Below are positions 28,341 through 40,400 of a DNA stretch of 64,000 bases, piece after piece. A program made the translations under genes and the position numbers. A model generated the notes under the pieces. That model had not been told where the DNA came from. It made no database searches and saw only the letters and a program-made list of their open reading frames with translations. Location of the stretch: contig CBFHYX010000010.1 in the NCBI GenBank assembly GCA_965660145.1, positions 1-64,000 on the forward strand. Direction: 5' to 3'. This stretch comes from JABURQ01 sp029243145. Lineage in GTDB: Bacteria > Planctomycetota > Planctomycetia > Planctomycetales > Planctomycetaceae. Position 1 is the first letter of the stretch. Each line of letters opens with the position of its first letter.

Positions 28341-30286
28341 ACCTCACCCCCCATCTGTTGCCGTTCAAGCAAATCGTTTCTCGCTTCGGGGGGACAGATC
28401 GCGGCCGAAAGTTGGACCACTGCCGACAAACTGGTCGCGATCAGAATACTCCAAGCCAAAGGGATCGAGACAAAGACCGGCAGAAACATTGCCAGCAAAT
28501 ATGTTCCGATGAGGGACGAAATGCGAACTCTCGAAGAACGAAAATTATCGGTATGCCACCACCAACGACGCAGGCTAAATAATAATGCGAAGTAAATCAT
28601 TAAATCGGCGAGAGGGCCTCCCGGCAGCGAAATCAATCGATCCGATCCCAGACCACGCATCATTTCATCGACTTCTAAAGCCGTCCCAAAATTCAAAGGC
28701 GTAAACAGCCAAGTGTTGATCCAATAAATCCCGGCTCCGACCAGACCACCGAGAAACGCCATTCGTAATCGACGAAGTAACGGATCGACCCGACGTCCTT
28801 CCAGGAATTTTGTCTCCGTTAAAATGCCCCAGCTCGCCAGAGTCAAACAAAGAGTCAGCGTGGCGGCTTCTGGAGGAGAACGGATCGAATCGCTCCACCA
28901 CAACAGTAATACCGAGACAATGGCTGAAAAAAGTGTCGCCAACCCTAAAGAGTTCATTAGTTCGGCAATACGGCGTACAAACGGTAATCGATGGGGTACA
29001 TCGGGATTGAGCACAATTGAGGGAGTGGACGACCGATAGGATGATTGTTTGAGGTCCGAATATCGAGCATCCGAAGGGTATGTGTCGAGTTCTGCGGGAT
29101 CAAAGTGATTCGCGCGATGTTTCCAACGTTGTCGCTCTCGTTTTGCTTCCAGATCTTTGACTGAGTTCCCGAACGTCGCTTCATAGATTTTCACGCCGGC
29201 AAAAACCAATAATCCCATAAGGACCGCAAAGGGTCCAACGATCATAATGGGACGAATCGCGCCGAAGACCATTCCCGGAGCCAAAAACAAAATGATCAGA
29301 AAACAGACGGCCAGCCATTTCCAATTTTGTTGGAACCAATGACCCGTATTGCCTTGAGGTTGTTGATGGACGTGTTTTGGTTTTTCTTGAGATTGACCGG
29401 CATCATAGATGGGTTCAACGGCGACCGACTGACCGTTCAATGCCGCTTCGAACTCAGCCACCAATCGACCCGCTGTCGCCGTTCGCTGTTTGGGATCTTT
29501 CGCCAACGCTCGTGTCAGAACGGGACGAAATCGCTCAGGGACTTTTGATAAATCGGGATGCTCGGTGAGATGACGCATCAACACTTCGCCGGGTGTATCT
29601 CCCCGGAACGGCAATTGACCCGACAACATTTCATACAGCATCACACCCAAAGAATACAAATCGAGCTCTCGACCATATTTTCCCCGAGAGACTTCGGGCG
29701 CCATATAGCTGACAGTCCCCACGCTTTGTGTTTGGGTATGATTGGAGGCATTGATATATTTCGAGAGACCAACATCGCCGATCTTCAGCACGCCGTTCTC
29801 TTCAAAAATGTTGGCTGGCTTCAAATCGCGATGAACGAGTCCCTGGTCGTGTAGGAAGTCGAGACCGGCGGCAATCTGTGTGAGCCAATCTCTGACTTGT
29901 TCGAGCGGGAGCCCTTGCGGATGGGCATCGAGGATATCGGCCAACGTCGGACCGTTGACGTATTCCATGACGATCCAATGATCGCTGTCGCTATCTTCTT
30001 TGATGTCATGAATGGGGACGAGGTTGGCATGCTTGAGATTCAAACAGTGTCGAATACCGCGCAGCTCGATTTCGAGATTGTCTCGTAATAACTTCAGAGC
30101 AACTTCTTTTCCAGCAGCACTTTCCGCAAGATACACTTCACCAAATCCACCTTTCGCGAGGGGACGAATGATCGTGTACCCTTCCAGCGGTTCGGCATTG
30201 GCGGCGAAAGTGAATTTCATTTTAGAGCGGCCCTGGTTTCGCGCCGGTGTCGGGGCGCGGGTTGCGTTCAAGATGGTTTCATTCAT
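28337..30286 (-). CDS. Hanks-type serine/threonine protein kinase with C-terminal membrane region
   Basis: 649 residues. The kinase domain covers about 35-290: glycine loop LAKGGFGEVYLAES (44-57), Lys65 in VALKLL, HRDLKPAN with Asp154, a DVG in place of DFG at 171-173, and SVGTVSYMAPEVSRGKYGRE in the activation segment. A linker leads to several hydrophobic segments from about residue 325 (WLAVCFLIILFLAPGMVFGA and others), so the kinase faces the cytoplasm from the membrane. It heads a three-gene operon with the multi-pass membrane protein and the ECF sigma factor; each junction overlaps. It probably phosphorylates the sigma factor or its partner, by analogy with kinase-linked ECF groups. Confidence 0.92.
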   Translation of the reverse strand: MNETILNATRAPTPARNQGRSKMKFTFAANAEPLEGYTIIRPLAKGGFGEVYLAESAAGKEVALKLLRDNLEIELRGIRHCLNLKHANLVPIHDIKEDSDSDHWIVMEYVNGPTLADILDAHPQGLPLEQVRDWLTQIAAGLDFLHDQGLVHRDLKPANIFEENGVLKIGDVGLSKYINASNHTQTQSVGTVSYMAPEVSRGKYGRELDLYSLGVMLYEMLSGQLPFRGDTPGEVLMRHLTEHPDLSKVPERFRPVLTRALAKDPKQRTATAGRLVAEFEAALNGQSVAVEPIYDAGQSQEKPKHVHQQPQGNTGHWFQQNWKWLAVCFLIILFLAPGMVFGAIRPIMIVGPFAVLMGLLVFAGVKIYEATFGNSVKDLEAKRERQRWKHRANHFDPAELDTYPSDARYSDLKQSSYRSSTPSIVLNPDVPHRLPFVRRIAELMNSLGLATLFSAIVSVLLLWWSDSIRSPPEAATLTLCLTLASWGILTETKFLEGRRVDPLLRRLRMAFLGGLVGAGIYWINTWLFTPLNFGTALEVDEMMRGLGSDRLISLPGGPLADLMIYFALLFSLRRWWWHTDNFRSSRVRISSLIGTYLLAMFLPVFVSIPLAWSILIATSLSAVVQLSAAICPPEARNDLLERQQMGGEV

Positions 30287-30389
30287 CGTAACGTCTTACT
30301 GACAAAGATTGGGAGATTTCCCGGTATGATTATCATACGCTTCATGTGATGATTCAGATCTCCATATTCTGCCGATTTTATACTTCTTT

Positions 30390-30435
30390 TCTTCCGCCGG
30401 GAAAGGGTCGGGTCTTCCGCCGGGAAAGGGTCGGG
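30390..30435. repeat. 23-bp perfect tandem duplication
   Basis: TCTTCCGCCGGGAAAGGGTC followed by GGG occurs twice without a gap (30390-30412 and 30413-30435). The second copy forms one arm of the terminator at 30428-30455, and the first copy offers an alternative arm. Confidence 0.85.
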
Positions 30436-30455
30436 CTCTGTGAAGAACCCGACCC
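30428..30455 (-). terminator. Intrinsic terminator after the coiled-coil gene
   Basis: GGGTCGGG and CCCGACCC pair perfectly around a 12-nt loop. Read on the minus strand the hairpin lies about 33 bases past the stop of the coiled-coil gene and is followed by only a short T-run (TTTCCC). The neighbouring tandem copy could pair instead. Confidence 0.6.
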
Positions 30456-30487
30456 GTTTGTTCCAGGCACGGAATCCATTCCCTCAA

Positions 30488-31324
30488 TCACTCGCCGATG
30501 GCTCGCAAAGCGAGGGGAGTTTCAAGCGGCAACACTTCCCGTTGATCGTCCGCAGAATCGTTCAGGTAATCCTGAATTTGTGACGTCAGGTCTTCAGGAA
30601 CCGTACGGACATCTTCCGTCGGGATCAGATTCGTAAATCGTCCTTCGACTTCCAGCATCCGTTCCTTAACATCCAGTGACTTATTTAACTCACGGATGGC
30701 AGATTTTGCCTGAGCCAGTTGTGAGTCATCGAAGTTCAATTCGCTGACTGTTTCAGCGGCTTGAATCGATTTCAGACGTGCGTCTAATTGAGCAATCTGA
30801 ACTTCCAAATCCTGTTTGGCCGACAACATGTTGTCGAGCTTCTGTTGGTTGGCAACAAGAGCTTTCTCGCGAGCCTTCAAGATCTTGCGATCTCGCTGCA
30901 ATGCTTCCTTGGCGACTTTGAATTTGTCAAAGCGAACCGCCAAGTCGCGTTTCACTTCGTCGGAAGTGTAAGTCCGAGAAGCATACTGAATCTCTTGATG
31001 ACCACCATCCAAGTCCTTAGTCATGCTGAGCAGGATTTTTTCCTGATCGGCGACAGTGTCTTCGCGACGCACGATATCGGATTGCAAGTGCTCCATATCA
31101 ACTTGCTGCCCCGCAATCACGTGCATACATTGGCGAATGTCGGGAACCAGATTGGCAACCATGTCTCGGACTCGTTCTACTTCAAATTCCGCCGGAATTT
31201 CCTGCTTCACGGCGTCACGCATGTTGTTCTTGGCGGTGTGGAAGTAACTGGATGCGTCTCTTCCAAAGAAAAGAGCAGGTAGAACAGCCAACGCTCCGAC
31301 TCCCATAAGTACTTTCTTAATCAT
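30488..31324 (-). CDS. Exported or membrane-anchored coiled-coil protein
   Basis: 278 residues. A hydrophobic N-terminus (MIKKVLMGVGALAVLPALFF) acts as a signal or anchor. Nearly all of the rest is predicted helix with heptad pattern, in stretches such as VDMEHLQSDIVRREDTVADQ, KFKVAKEALQRDRKILKARE and KALVANQQKLDNMLSAKQDL. No catalytic motif was seen. Similar coiled-coil proteins are common in Planctomycetes without known function. It may organise the cell envelope. It is on the same strand as the kinase operon but separated by 200 bp with a terminator. Confidence 0.75.
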   Translation of the reverse strand: MIKKVLMGVGALAVLPALFFGRDASSYFHTAKNNMRDAVKQEIPAEFEVERVRDMVANLVPDIRQCMHVIAGQQVDMEHLQSDIVRREDTVADQEKILLSMTKDLDGGHQEIQYASRTYTSDEVKRDLAVRFDKFKVAKEALQRDRKILKAREKALVANQQKLDNMLSAKQDLEVQIAQLDARLKSIQAAETVSELNFDDSQLAQAKSAIRELNKSLDVKERMLEVEGRFTNLIPTEDVRTVPEDLTSQIQDYLNDSADDQREVLPLETPLALRAIGE

Positions 31325-31623
31325 GATTGGTTTCTCCTGTGCCTGAAAATGTCTTTGAGGTTAATCGGGACGACCTCACTCGTGAGTCGTACCCGTTGTT
31401 CATCCAGTCATTCGCAGGCCGCGGCAGAATCTTGGAATGTTTCGGGAGGAATTTCTGAAAATCTTATCAATAATCACCTATCTCTATATCTCACAACTAG
31501 ATATGAATATTCTTGATAGAGGATGAATCCCCCACGACTTGCATCTAATTGCAAATTGTTAACAATATGCAATCAGTTCGGGACCAAAGAACGCCCTATT
31601 TTGAAGAACGAGGCCTCGTCCAC

Positions 31624-32226
31624 ATGACGCCCATCAATCGCACCATCCGAGAACAGGTCACCGATCAAATTCGTGATGATATCGTCTCGGGAAAATTCCC
31701 GGCGGGCCAAGCATTGCGAGAATCAGAACTGGCGGAACGGTTTGGTGTTAGTCGCGGACCAGTGCGTGATGCGTTCCTGCAATTGTCACAAGAGGGTTTT
31801 CTCGCGTACCAAGCCAATCGGGGAGTGACCGTCTGTAATCCTCCCGATTCTGAAGATCATGAGTTTATCGTCTCGCTACGACAACAGATCGAATGTCATG
31901 TGATTAAGCGGGGGTTGGATAAAATCAATGAAGCCGATTGGAAACAATTGGAGAAGGCTCTCGCAGAACTCGAAAGTGCCTGTCAGACCGAAGCGGTTGT
32001 CAAAGTTGCCAAGGCCGACATGAAGTTTCACGAAGAAATCTTGGCAGCATGTGGAGGAACCGATTTTCTGCCTCTCTGGAAAAAGCTTTGCTCGCAGATG
32101 TTGCTTGGCTATTCACGACTGGAAAACTATGCCGAAATTCACGCCGAACATGTCTCGATCCTTGAGGCTCTCAAGTCAGGTCGAACCAACGCAGTGACAA
32201 CCGCAATTATTGCCAACATTCAATAG
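31624..32226 (+). CDS. GntR-family transcription regulator (FadR/FCD type)
   Basis: About 200 residues from the ATG at 31624, which has GAGG ten bases in front and lies just before the DNA-binding domain; earlier TTG/ATG codons exist at 31549 and 31567. The winged helix is TIREQVTDQIRDDIVSGKFP, ALRESELAERFGVSRGPVRD and AFLQLSQEGFLAYQANRGVT. The FCD ligand domain follows, with SLRQQIECHVIKRG, a candidate metal-binding DMKFHEEILAACGG and HAEHVSILEALKSG. Genes of this type control sugar-acid and organic-acid use. It ends a few bases in front of the second cytochrome/DUF1501 pair and probably regulates it. Confidence 0.88.
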   Translation: MTPINRTIREQVTDQIRDDIVSGKFPAGQALRESELAERFGVSRGPVRDAFLQLSQEGFLAYQANRGVTVCNPPDSEDHEFIVSLRQQIECHVIKRGLDKINEADWKQLEKALAELESACQTEAVVKVAKADMKFHEEILAACGGTDFLPLWKKLCSQMLLGYSRLENYAEIHAEHVSILEALKSGRTNAVTTAIIANIQ

Positions 32227-32247
32227 ACACCCGTGACGGACATCATC

Positions 32248-35142
<2,895 letters not shown>

Positions 35143-35407
35143 CGATAAAACTAATCGTGTGTAAGTGTCGTGTCTCGTTTTTTCAGGGGATTATTTTAGT
35201 AGTCAGCGGTTTTGGAAAATTGGATCAGTATTGAAGATCTTGCCAACCTGCATGCCACCCTCTCCTCCTTGGGAGGAGAAGGAATCTTGAAAATGATCAC
35301 TCCAAAGATTTACAAACAGCCAGATAAGATTTCATCTATGTGATGACACTACACTATCGCCCGGTAATAAACTCAAATCATCGACTGACTGATTACGGAA
35401 TCCTCCT

Positions 35408-36811
35408 ATGACTCTCCCACACAACTTTCCCAACACGAATCGACGCGACTTTCTCTACGGTCTGGGGGCATCTCTCGGTTCGGTGGCCTTCACAGACTTG
35501 CTGGCTGCTGAAGCCAAAGCAGGTCCATTGGCACCCAAAAAACCGATGCACCCTCCGAAGGCCAAAGCCTGCATCATGCTCTTCATGGAAGGTGGTCCCA
35601 GTCACGTGGACACTTTCGACCCGAAACCAAAGCTGACAGAAATGCACAAGCAAGAGTCCAAACGCAACGCCGGCCTCGCGACAGGATTCCGATTCTTTGT
35701 GGGAAGTCCCTTCAAGTTCAACAAGGTCGGGCAATCGGGCCTCGAAATGTCGGACCAGTGGAAATATCTGGCAGACCCTGAAGTCGCCGACGAACTATGC
35801 AATTTTCGCGGTTGTCAGGCCGAGTCTTTGAACCATCCTGAAGCACTCTTTCATATGAATACTGGCAGTCGTTTGGGAGGAGACCCGGCTGTCGGATCTT
35901 GGGCCACTTATGGATTGGGTTCTGAGAACCAGAACCTTCCCGGCTATGTCGTAATGACCGAACTGGCTTTGCCTCAAGGTGGTTCACGCAATTGGAGTAA
36001 CGGCTTCCTGCCCGCCTATTATCAGGGAACCCGTTTGCGCCCCAAGGGATCACCGATCCTCGATTTGCAGTCTCCCGGCTATAAAAATCGGGAGCATCAA
36101 CGAGAAGCATTGCGAGAATTGTCCTTCCTCAATGAACGACACGCTGAAAATCACCCCGAACATTCCGACCTTGCCGCCCGCATGGAAAACTATGAACTCG
36201 CCTTCCGCATGCAAACCGCCGTTCCTGATGTCATCGATCTCGGTAAAGAGCCACAACACTTGCAGAAAATGTACGGCCTCGACAATCCCGAAACAGAAGC
36301 CTTCGGTCGGCAATGTTTGATGGCGCGACGGCTCGTGGAGAACGGCGTTAGATTTGTCCAAATATTCTCGGGAGGCTGGGACTCTCACGACTATCTCGAA
36401 CGGGGACATTCCTCGCGCATCCGCAGCGTCGATAAACCGATGGCCGCGTTGATCAAAGATCTGAAAGCCCGCGACATGCTTGACGAGACATTGGTTGTCT
36501 GGACGGGAGAATTCGGACGAACTCCCGATAACAACAAACGGGGTGGCGTCTATTCTCTCGGCCGAGGACACAACATCGACGCCATGACAATGCTGATGGC
36601 GGGTGGAGGCACCAACAAAGGAGCCATCGTTGGTGGGACCGATGAACTGGGAGCCGAAGCGGTCGATTGTGTTCACCCCATTCGAGATGTTCACGTCACG
36701 CTGTTACATCTGTTGGGACTCAACGACAACAAGCTGACCTACTTCCACGCCGGGCGTTATAAACAGCTCTCGCAATTCGGTGGAGAGATCATCCCGGAAC
36801 TGATTGCCTAA
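35408..36811 (+). CDS. DUF1501 protein (Tat-like leader), second copy
   Basis: 467 residues. The leader has NRRDFLYGLGASLGSVAFTD. Family motifs are CIMLFMEGGPSHVDTFDPKP, VGSWATYGLGSENQNLPGYV, NGVRFVQIFSGGWDSHDYLE and DETLVVWTGEFGRTPDNNKR. A gap of 265 bp separates it from the cytochrome protein, unlike the first pair, which overlaps; a short hairpin near 35260-35285 (CTCTCCTCCTTGGGAGGAGA) lies in this gap. A promoter of its own is possible. Confidence 0.92.
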   Translation: MTLPHNFPNTNRRDFLYGLGASLGSVAFTDLLAAEAKAGPLAPKKPMHPPKAKACIMLFMEGGPSHVDTFDPKPKLTEMHKQESKRNAGLATGFRFFVGSPFKFNKVGQSGLEMSDQWKYLADPEVADELCNFRGCQAESLNHPEALFHMNTGSRLGGDPAVGSWATYGLGSENQNLPGYVVMTELALPQGGSRNWSNGFLPAYYQGTRLRPKGSPILDLQSPGYKNREHQREALRELSFLNERHAENHPEHSDLAARMENYELAFRMQTAVPDVIDLGKEPQHLQKMYGLDNPETEAFGRQCLMARRLVENGVRFVQIFSGGWDSHDYLERGHSSRIRSVDKPMAALIKDLKARDMLDETLVVWTGEFGRTPDNNKRGGVYSLGRGHNIDAMTMLMAGGGTNKGAIVGGTDELGAEAVDCVHPIRDVHVTLLHLLGLNDNKLTYFHAGRYKQLSQFGGEIIPELIA

Positions 36812-36928
36812 GTTTTGGCAATCTTTTGCCACGCACTGAGATTCTTCGTGATATCCTCCTCAATAACACGCCCAATGCTGTATGGGCTGTTTTCGGTCCA
36901 TTTTTGGTCCTGAAGAGAGGGTCGTCTG

Positions 36929-38197
36929 ATGGCATCTGTCGTTGTTACTGATTCCAATTACGAATTCGTGCCGCCACACACCAATAAATTGTGGCCTCGA
37001 TTCCTGAGTTGGTTTGTGCCGGGTATCTTGCGTCGAAATTACGGAGTCACCGAGCTTGAATATCGTGGAACCGACAAGCTGAAAGTTCTCACCGATGCCG
37101 GTCATGGTGTGTTGTTAGCTCCCAATCATAGTCGTATGTGTGACGCGTTCGTTCTTGATGGCCTATCGAAATCCATTCGTCGCCCGTCTTACGTGATGGC
37201 AAGTTCTCACTTGTTTCGACAAAGTCGATTTCAATCCTTCCTTCTGCGTCGGCTGGGAGCCTTCAGCATTTATCGAGAAGGGGTCGACCGCAAAGCCGTC
37301 CAACAAGGGATTGATATTCTGCGAGAAGGTGATCGTCCGCTGGTCCTCTTCCCCGAAGGAACCGTCAGTCAGGCCAACGAACGCCTGAAAGCCCTCATGG
37401 ACGGCGTCTCGTTCATCGCCCGGTCAGCCGCTCGAAAAGTTGAGAAAGAAAATCCCTCGCAAAAAGTGTATGTCGTGCCTGTTGCTATTCGCTATCTGTT
37501 TCAAGGTGACATCCAAGAGACAGCCGGCAAGATCTTGACGGACATTGAGCTTCGCCTTTCCTGGAAATCACAAGACCATCTCTCACTGGTTGAACGAATC
37601 TACAAAGTCGGTCTGGCACTGTTGAGCCTGAAGGAGATGGAGTATTTAGGTGCAGCGCAAGAAGGAACACACGAAGTACGTTTGGAAAATTTGATCAATC
37701 ACCTGATGCACCCTCTCGAAAGAGAATGGTTGGGAGAAGAGAGACACGATTCGGTCGTTGCCCATGTGAAAGAACTTCGCAAAGCCATTCTGCCCGACAT
37801 GGTTGCCAACAACCTTGAGCAAGCCGAACTGGATCGACGTTTCAAACAACTCAAAGACATTGAAATGGCACAACAACTCTGCCTCTATCCTCCTAATTAT
37901 GTCAACGAGAATCCGACCGCAGATCGAATTCTGGAAACTGTCGAACGTTTTTGGGAACACCTTTCCGGTGATGAATCTCCCCACCCTCCTCTGAAAGCCG
38001 TCATCGAGGTTTGCGAGCCGATTGAAGTTCAGGGAAAACGAGACAAGTCTCTCGCCGAAGACCCTGTCATGAAAGAATTGGCAGAATCATTAACCGAGAA
38101 GATTGCCGAACTTTCTTTGGAAAGTCAGACTTATCGTACCCCTGCGAAGAGAGTCACAACGACTACCCAAATGGCGGTAGTTGAACATGTCGGCTAA
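36929..38197 (+). CDS. PlsC-type 1-acyl-glycerol-3-phosphate / lysophospholipid acyltransferase
   Basis: 422 residues. The acyltransferase motif HxxxxD is NHSRMCDAF near residue 70, followed by LRRLGAFSIYREGVDRKAVQ and the substrate motif LVLFPEGTVSQANERLKALM. The C-terminal 200 residues are helical and unlike classic PlsC, so the protein is longer than the usual 240. It would acylate a lysophospholipid or glycerol-phosphate acceptor at the inner face of the membrane. It overlaps the downstream MFS gene by 11 bases, which suggests the two act together. Confidence 0.82.
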   Translation: MASVVVTDSNYEFVPPHTNKLWPRFLSWFVPGILRRNYGVTELEYRGTDKLKVLTDAGHGVLLAPNHSRMCDAFVLDGLSKSIRRPSYVMASSHLFRQSRFQSFLLRRLGAFSIYREGVDRKAVQQGIDILREGDRPLVLFPEGTVSQANERLKALMDGVSFIARSAARKVEKENPSQKVYVVPVAIRYLFQGDIQETAGKILTDIELRLSWKSQDHLSLVERIYKVGLALLSLKEMEYLGAAQEGTHEVRLENLINHLMHPLEREWLGEERHDSVVAHVKELRKAILPDMVANNLEQAELDRRFKQLKDIEMAQQLCLYPPNYVNENPTADRILETVERFWEHLSGDESPHPPLKAVIEVCEPIEVQGKRDKSLAEDPVMKELAESLTEKIAELSLESQTYRTPAKRVTTTTQMAVVEHVG

Positions 38198-39482
38198 TTC
38201 ACTTCGTAGACAACAAATCTTCGCGGTCGTCGCGATGTATTTTGGCTATGCCATGTTCATGGTATTGCGAATGATTCCCGGAGTCGCCGGTGCGGCCATG
38301 CAGAAAGATCCTACCTTGGGGATTGATCTGGAAGTCTTCGGACAAATTCTCTCATTGGGAACCTGTGGAGCGATTCTCGGAAAATTTATCGGCGGGTACG
38401 CGGCAGATCGATTTGGTGGACGAATCACTTTCGCCGTGGGTCTCGCCGGCTGCGCGGCGTTCACTGGGCTGTTTGCTGCATCCAGTTCCGTGATCATGTT
38501 TCAGATGATGTTCTTTCTCGCATTGATGTCCAAGTCGTTGGGCTGGCCCGCAATGACAAAGATGATCGGAAACTGGTTTCAACCGAATGAGTACGGACGT
38601 GTCTGGGGCATTATCTCGACCAGTTCGCGAGTCGGAACTTTGATTGCCACTTTCGGATTTGGTGCTTTACTGGTTCTACTCCCCTGGCGAGTAATGCTAT
38701 TTCTCTGCTCGGGTGTTGGAATTTTGGTGGCCATCGCGTTTCTGATTCTCATGAAGGAGAAGCCTGCCGAGGAACTTGCTAAGCAGGACACGGAAACCTC
38801 TCCTTCAGACGACATCGTTCACCACCCGTTGAATGGCACGACCATTTGGCAATCTCTGTCGTATTTCGCCAGAAGTCGTCAGTTTTGGTTGATCACCGGT
38901 AGCCTGATGGGACTCACCATCCTATGGGATTTCTTACTCATGGTCCCTTCTTTTTTGGGTGACACGCTCGACCTTCCAGTGGAACAGGCTTCCATGGCTG
39001 CCTCAGCGTTTCCCTTCGGCAGTCTGATCTCGGTTCTCGTGGGTGGATTCGTCTTTGATAAATTGAACCGGAATACGACTGCATGGCTGATGGGTGGGTT
39101 CTTGCTACTGGCTTCGGGATGTTTGGGTGTCTTTCTGCTGATGCCTCAATTCAACATGACGCTGCAAGCGCTGACGTACCTGTCACTCATTTTGCTGTTT
39201 CTGTTTGGGTTATGTATCTCGCCCTGCTATTACATTCCGATGAGCGTATTCTCGATTGAGTTTGGTGGCCCACATTCGGGTGTACTCATTTCGTTACTCG
39301 ATGCGCTGGTTTTCGGCGCGACGGCTTTGTTTTATTTCTTCGGTGGCGGTATCGCGGCGGCAAGCTGGGAACGATTTCTCATCGTTCTGCTGGGGATCTC
39401 TTTATGGTCGTGCGTGACCACTTTTCTGTTTATGAAAGGCGAGGCCAGCCAACAAAAAACAATGCTTGCGACAGACCGATAG
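38187..39482 (+). CDS. Major facilitator superfamily transporter
   Basis: About 431 residues from the ATG at 38187, which lies inside the end of the acyltransferase gene. Twelve hydrophobic segments can be traced, and the loop 2-3 signature is GKFIGGYAADRFGGR. A second-half signature is LVGGFVFDKLNRNT. The overall likeness is to organophosphate:phosphate antiporters (GlpT/UhpT type). Together with the acyltransferase it recalls the LplT-Aas pair, in which an MFS flippase feeds lysophospholipid to an acyltransferase, but that role is inference from gene order. Confidence 0.85.
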   Translation: MSANSLRRQQIFAVVAMYFGYAMFMVLRMIPGVAGAAMQKDPTLGIDLEVFGQILSLGTCGAILGKFIGGYAADRFGGRITFAVGLAGCAAFTGLFAASSSVIMFQMMFFLALMSKSLGWPAMTKMIGNWFQPNEYGRVWGIISTSSRVGTLIATFGFGALLVLLPWRVMLFLCSGVGILVAIAFLILMKEKPAEELAKQDTETSPSDDIVHHPLNGTTIWQSLSYFARSRQFWLITGSLMGLTILWDFLLMVPSFLGDTLDLPVEQASMAASAFPFGSLISVLVGGFVFDKLNRNTTAWLMGGFLLLASGCLGVFLLMPQFNMTLQALTYLSLILLFLFGLCISPCYYIPMSVFSIEFGGPHSGVLISLLDALVFGATALFYFFGGGIAAASWERFLIVLLGISLWSCVTTFLFMKGEASQQKTMLATDR

Positions 39483-40342
39483 AGCAACTATCGGTGCTAC
39501 TCGGATTCGAGTGAGTCAATTGTTTTTCCTCTTTGCCTCTGCGTGAGAAACGCGTCGGGTGGCTGGGGCGTTATCAGGGTTGCGATCCAGAAAGAGATGG
39601 TTTTCGGTATTGCCTGCGATTCACTTGAATCCAAACATAGCCCCAGATGAAAGAGGTATTCGCTGAAAAACCTGGGGCTATGGATGAGCAGACGTCATTG
39701 GTCGCCCGATGCTCAATCAAACGTCATTGTAAATTGAAAGGCTGTTCGAGCCCCAGACACCCATATTGAATATTCTCCGCGCTCTCTGCGAACTCTGCGG
39801 TAAAAATCCATTCTCTGCGTTCTTGCGAACGCAGCTACAACCTCTCTCAGTCTTCGCGGCTATGCGTCAATTAATTGATCTCTCAAACTCGTCTTGCCAA
39901 ACTCTCGCAACCAGAGTTAGCGTTTATCGATTTCCGATTTTGCAATCAAATGATCCAATACCATTTCGATCTTTGGCAATTTGAACGTCATTACAAATCG
40001 TTAGCCTGTTGATGAATGACGACCGCTGCAACGTGAGAAAGGAGGCGATCTCGCGTGACGTGGAAGGTACGTCCAAACAAAAAGCGACATATCACCAAAA
40101 TGACGCAATCAACGCAAACCGATGAGAGTCAACAACTTGCTCAAGAGTATGGAAGATGCCGGGGCAAGGGTATGGAACAGTATCGGTCAAGAGTATGGAA
40201 GATCCTTTTCAAGTGTGTCCCCAAATCTTGACATCTTGAAACGGGTGTTGAGTGTTCGGGAATCATCGAGGGACGACGGATCCCTCTTGGCACCTGGAAC
40301 AGACTCAAAACAAACTTCATGCAGCAAGGCCGAATGAATCTA
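39483..40342. other. Long intergenic stretch with repeats, no supported gene
   Basis: About 860 bp without a convincing gene. It holds fragments of dispersed repeats (CCTCTTTGCCTCTGCGTGAG near 39531, CTCTGCGAACTCTGCGGT near 39784, GCGTTCTTGCGAACGCAGCT near 39819), the hairpin at 39637-39681, and three near-identical CAAG(A/G)GTATGGAA units at about 40140-40210. A 71-codon frame at 40122-40337 overlaps those units and reads as chance. Confidence 0.5.
39637..39681. repeat. Inverted repeat ATAGCCCCAG ... CTGGGGCTAT
   Basis: ATAGCCCCAG and CTGGGGCTAT form a perfect 10-bp stem with a 25-nt loop. The phrase is typical of dispersed planctomycete hairpin repeats, but only this one copy was found here. 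It is not followed by a T-run, so it is probably not a terminator. Confidence 0.55.
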
Positions 40343-40375
40343 CAAAAAAACAGGGCTCCGTTTCCGAAGCCCCGT
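40343..40375 (-). terminator. Intrinsic terminator after the His-rich protein gene
   Basis: On the minus strand, ACGGGGCTTCG and CGGAGCCCTGT pair (with G-U pairs) around a GAAA tetraloop and are followed by seven T residues. It lies about 25 bp after the stop of the His-rich gene. Confidence 0.9.
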
Positions 40376-40400
40376 TGAGAATTTTGAAATTTTGCGGTGA

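Noticed and set aside
40122..40337. 71-codon frame in the long gap
   Set aside because: It overlaps near-identical CAAG(A/G)GTATGGAA units, has no ribosome site, and reads as chance.
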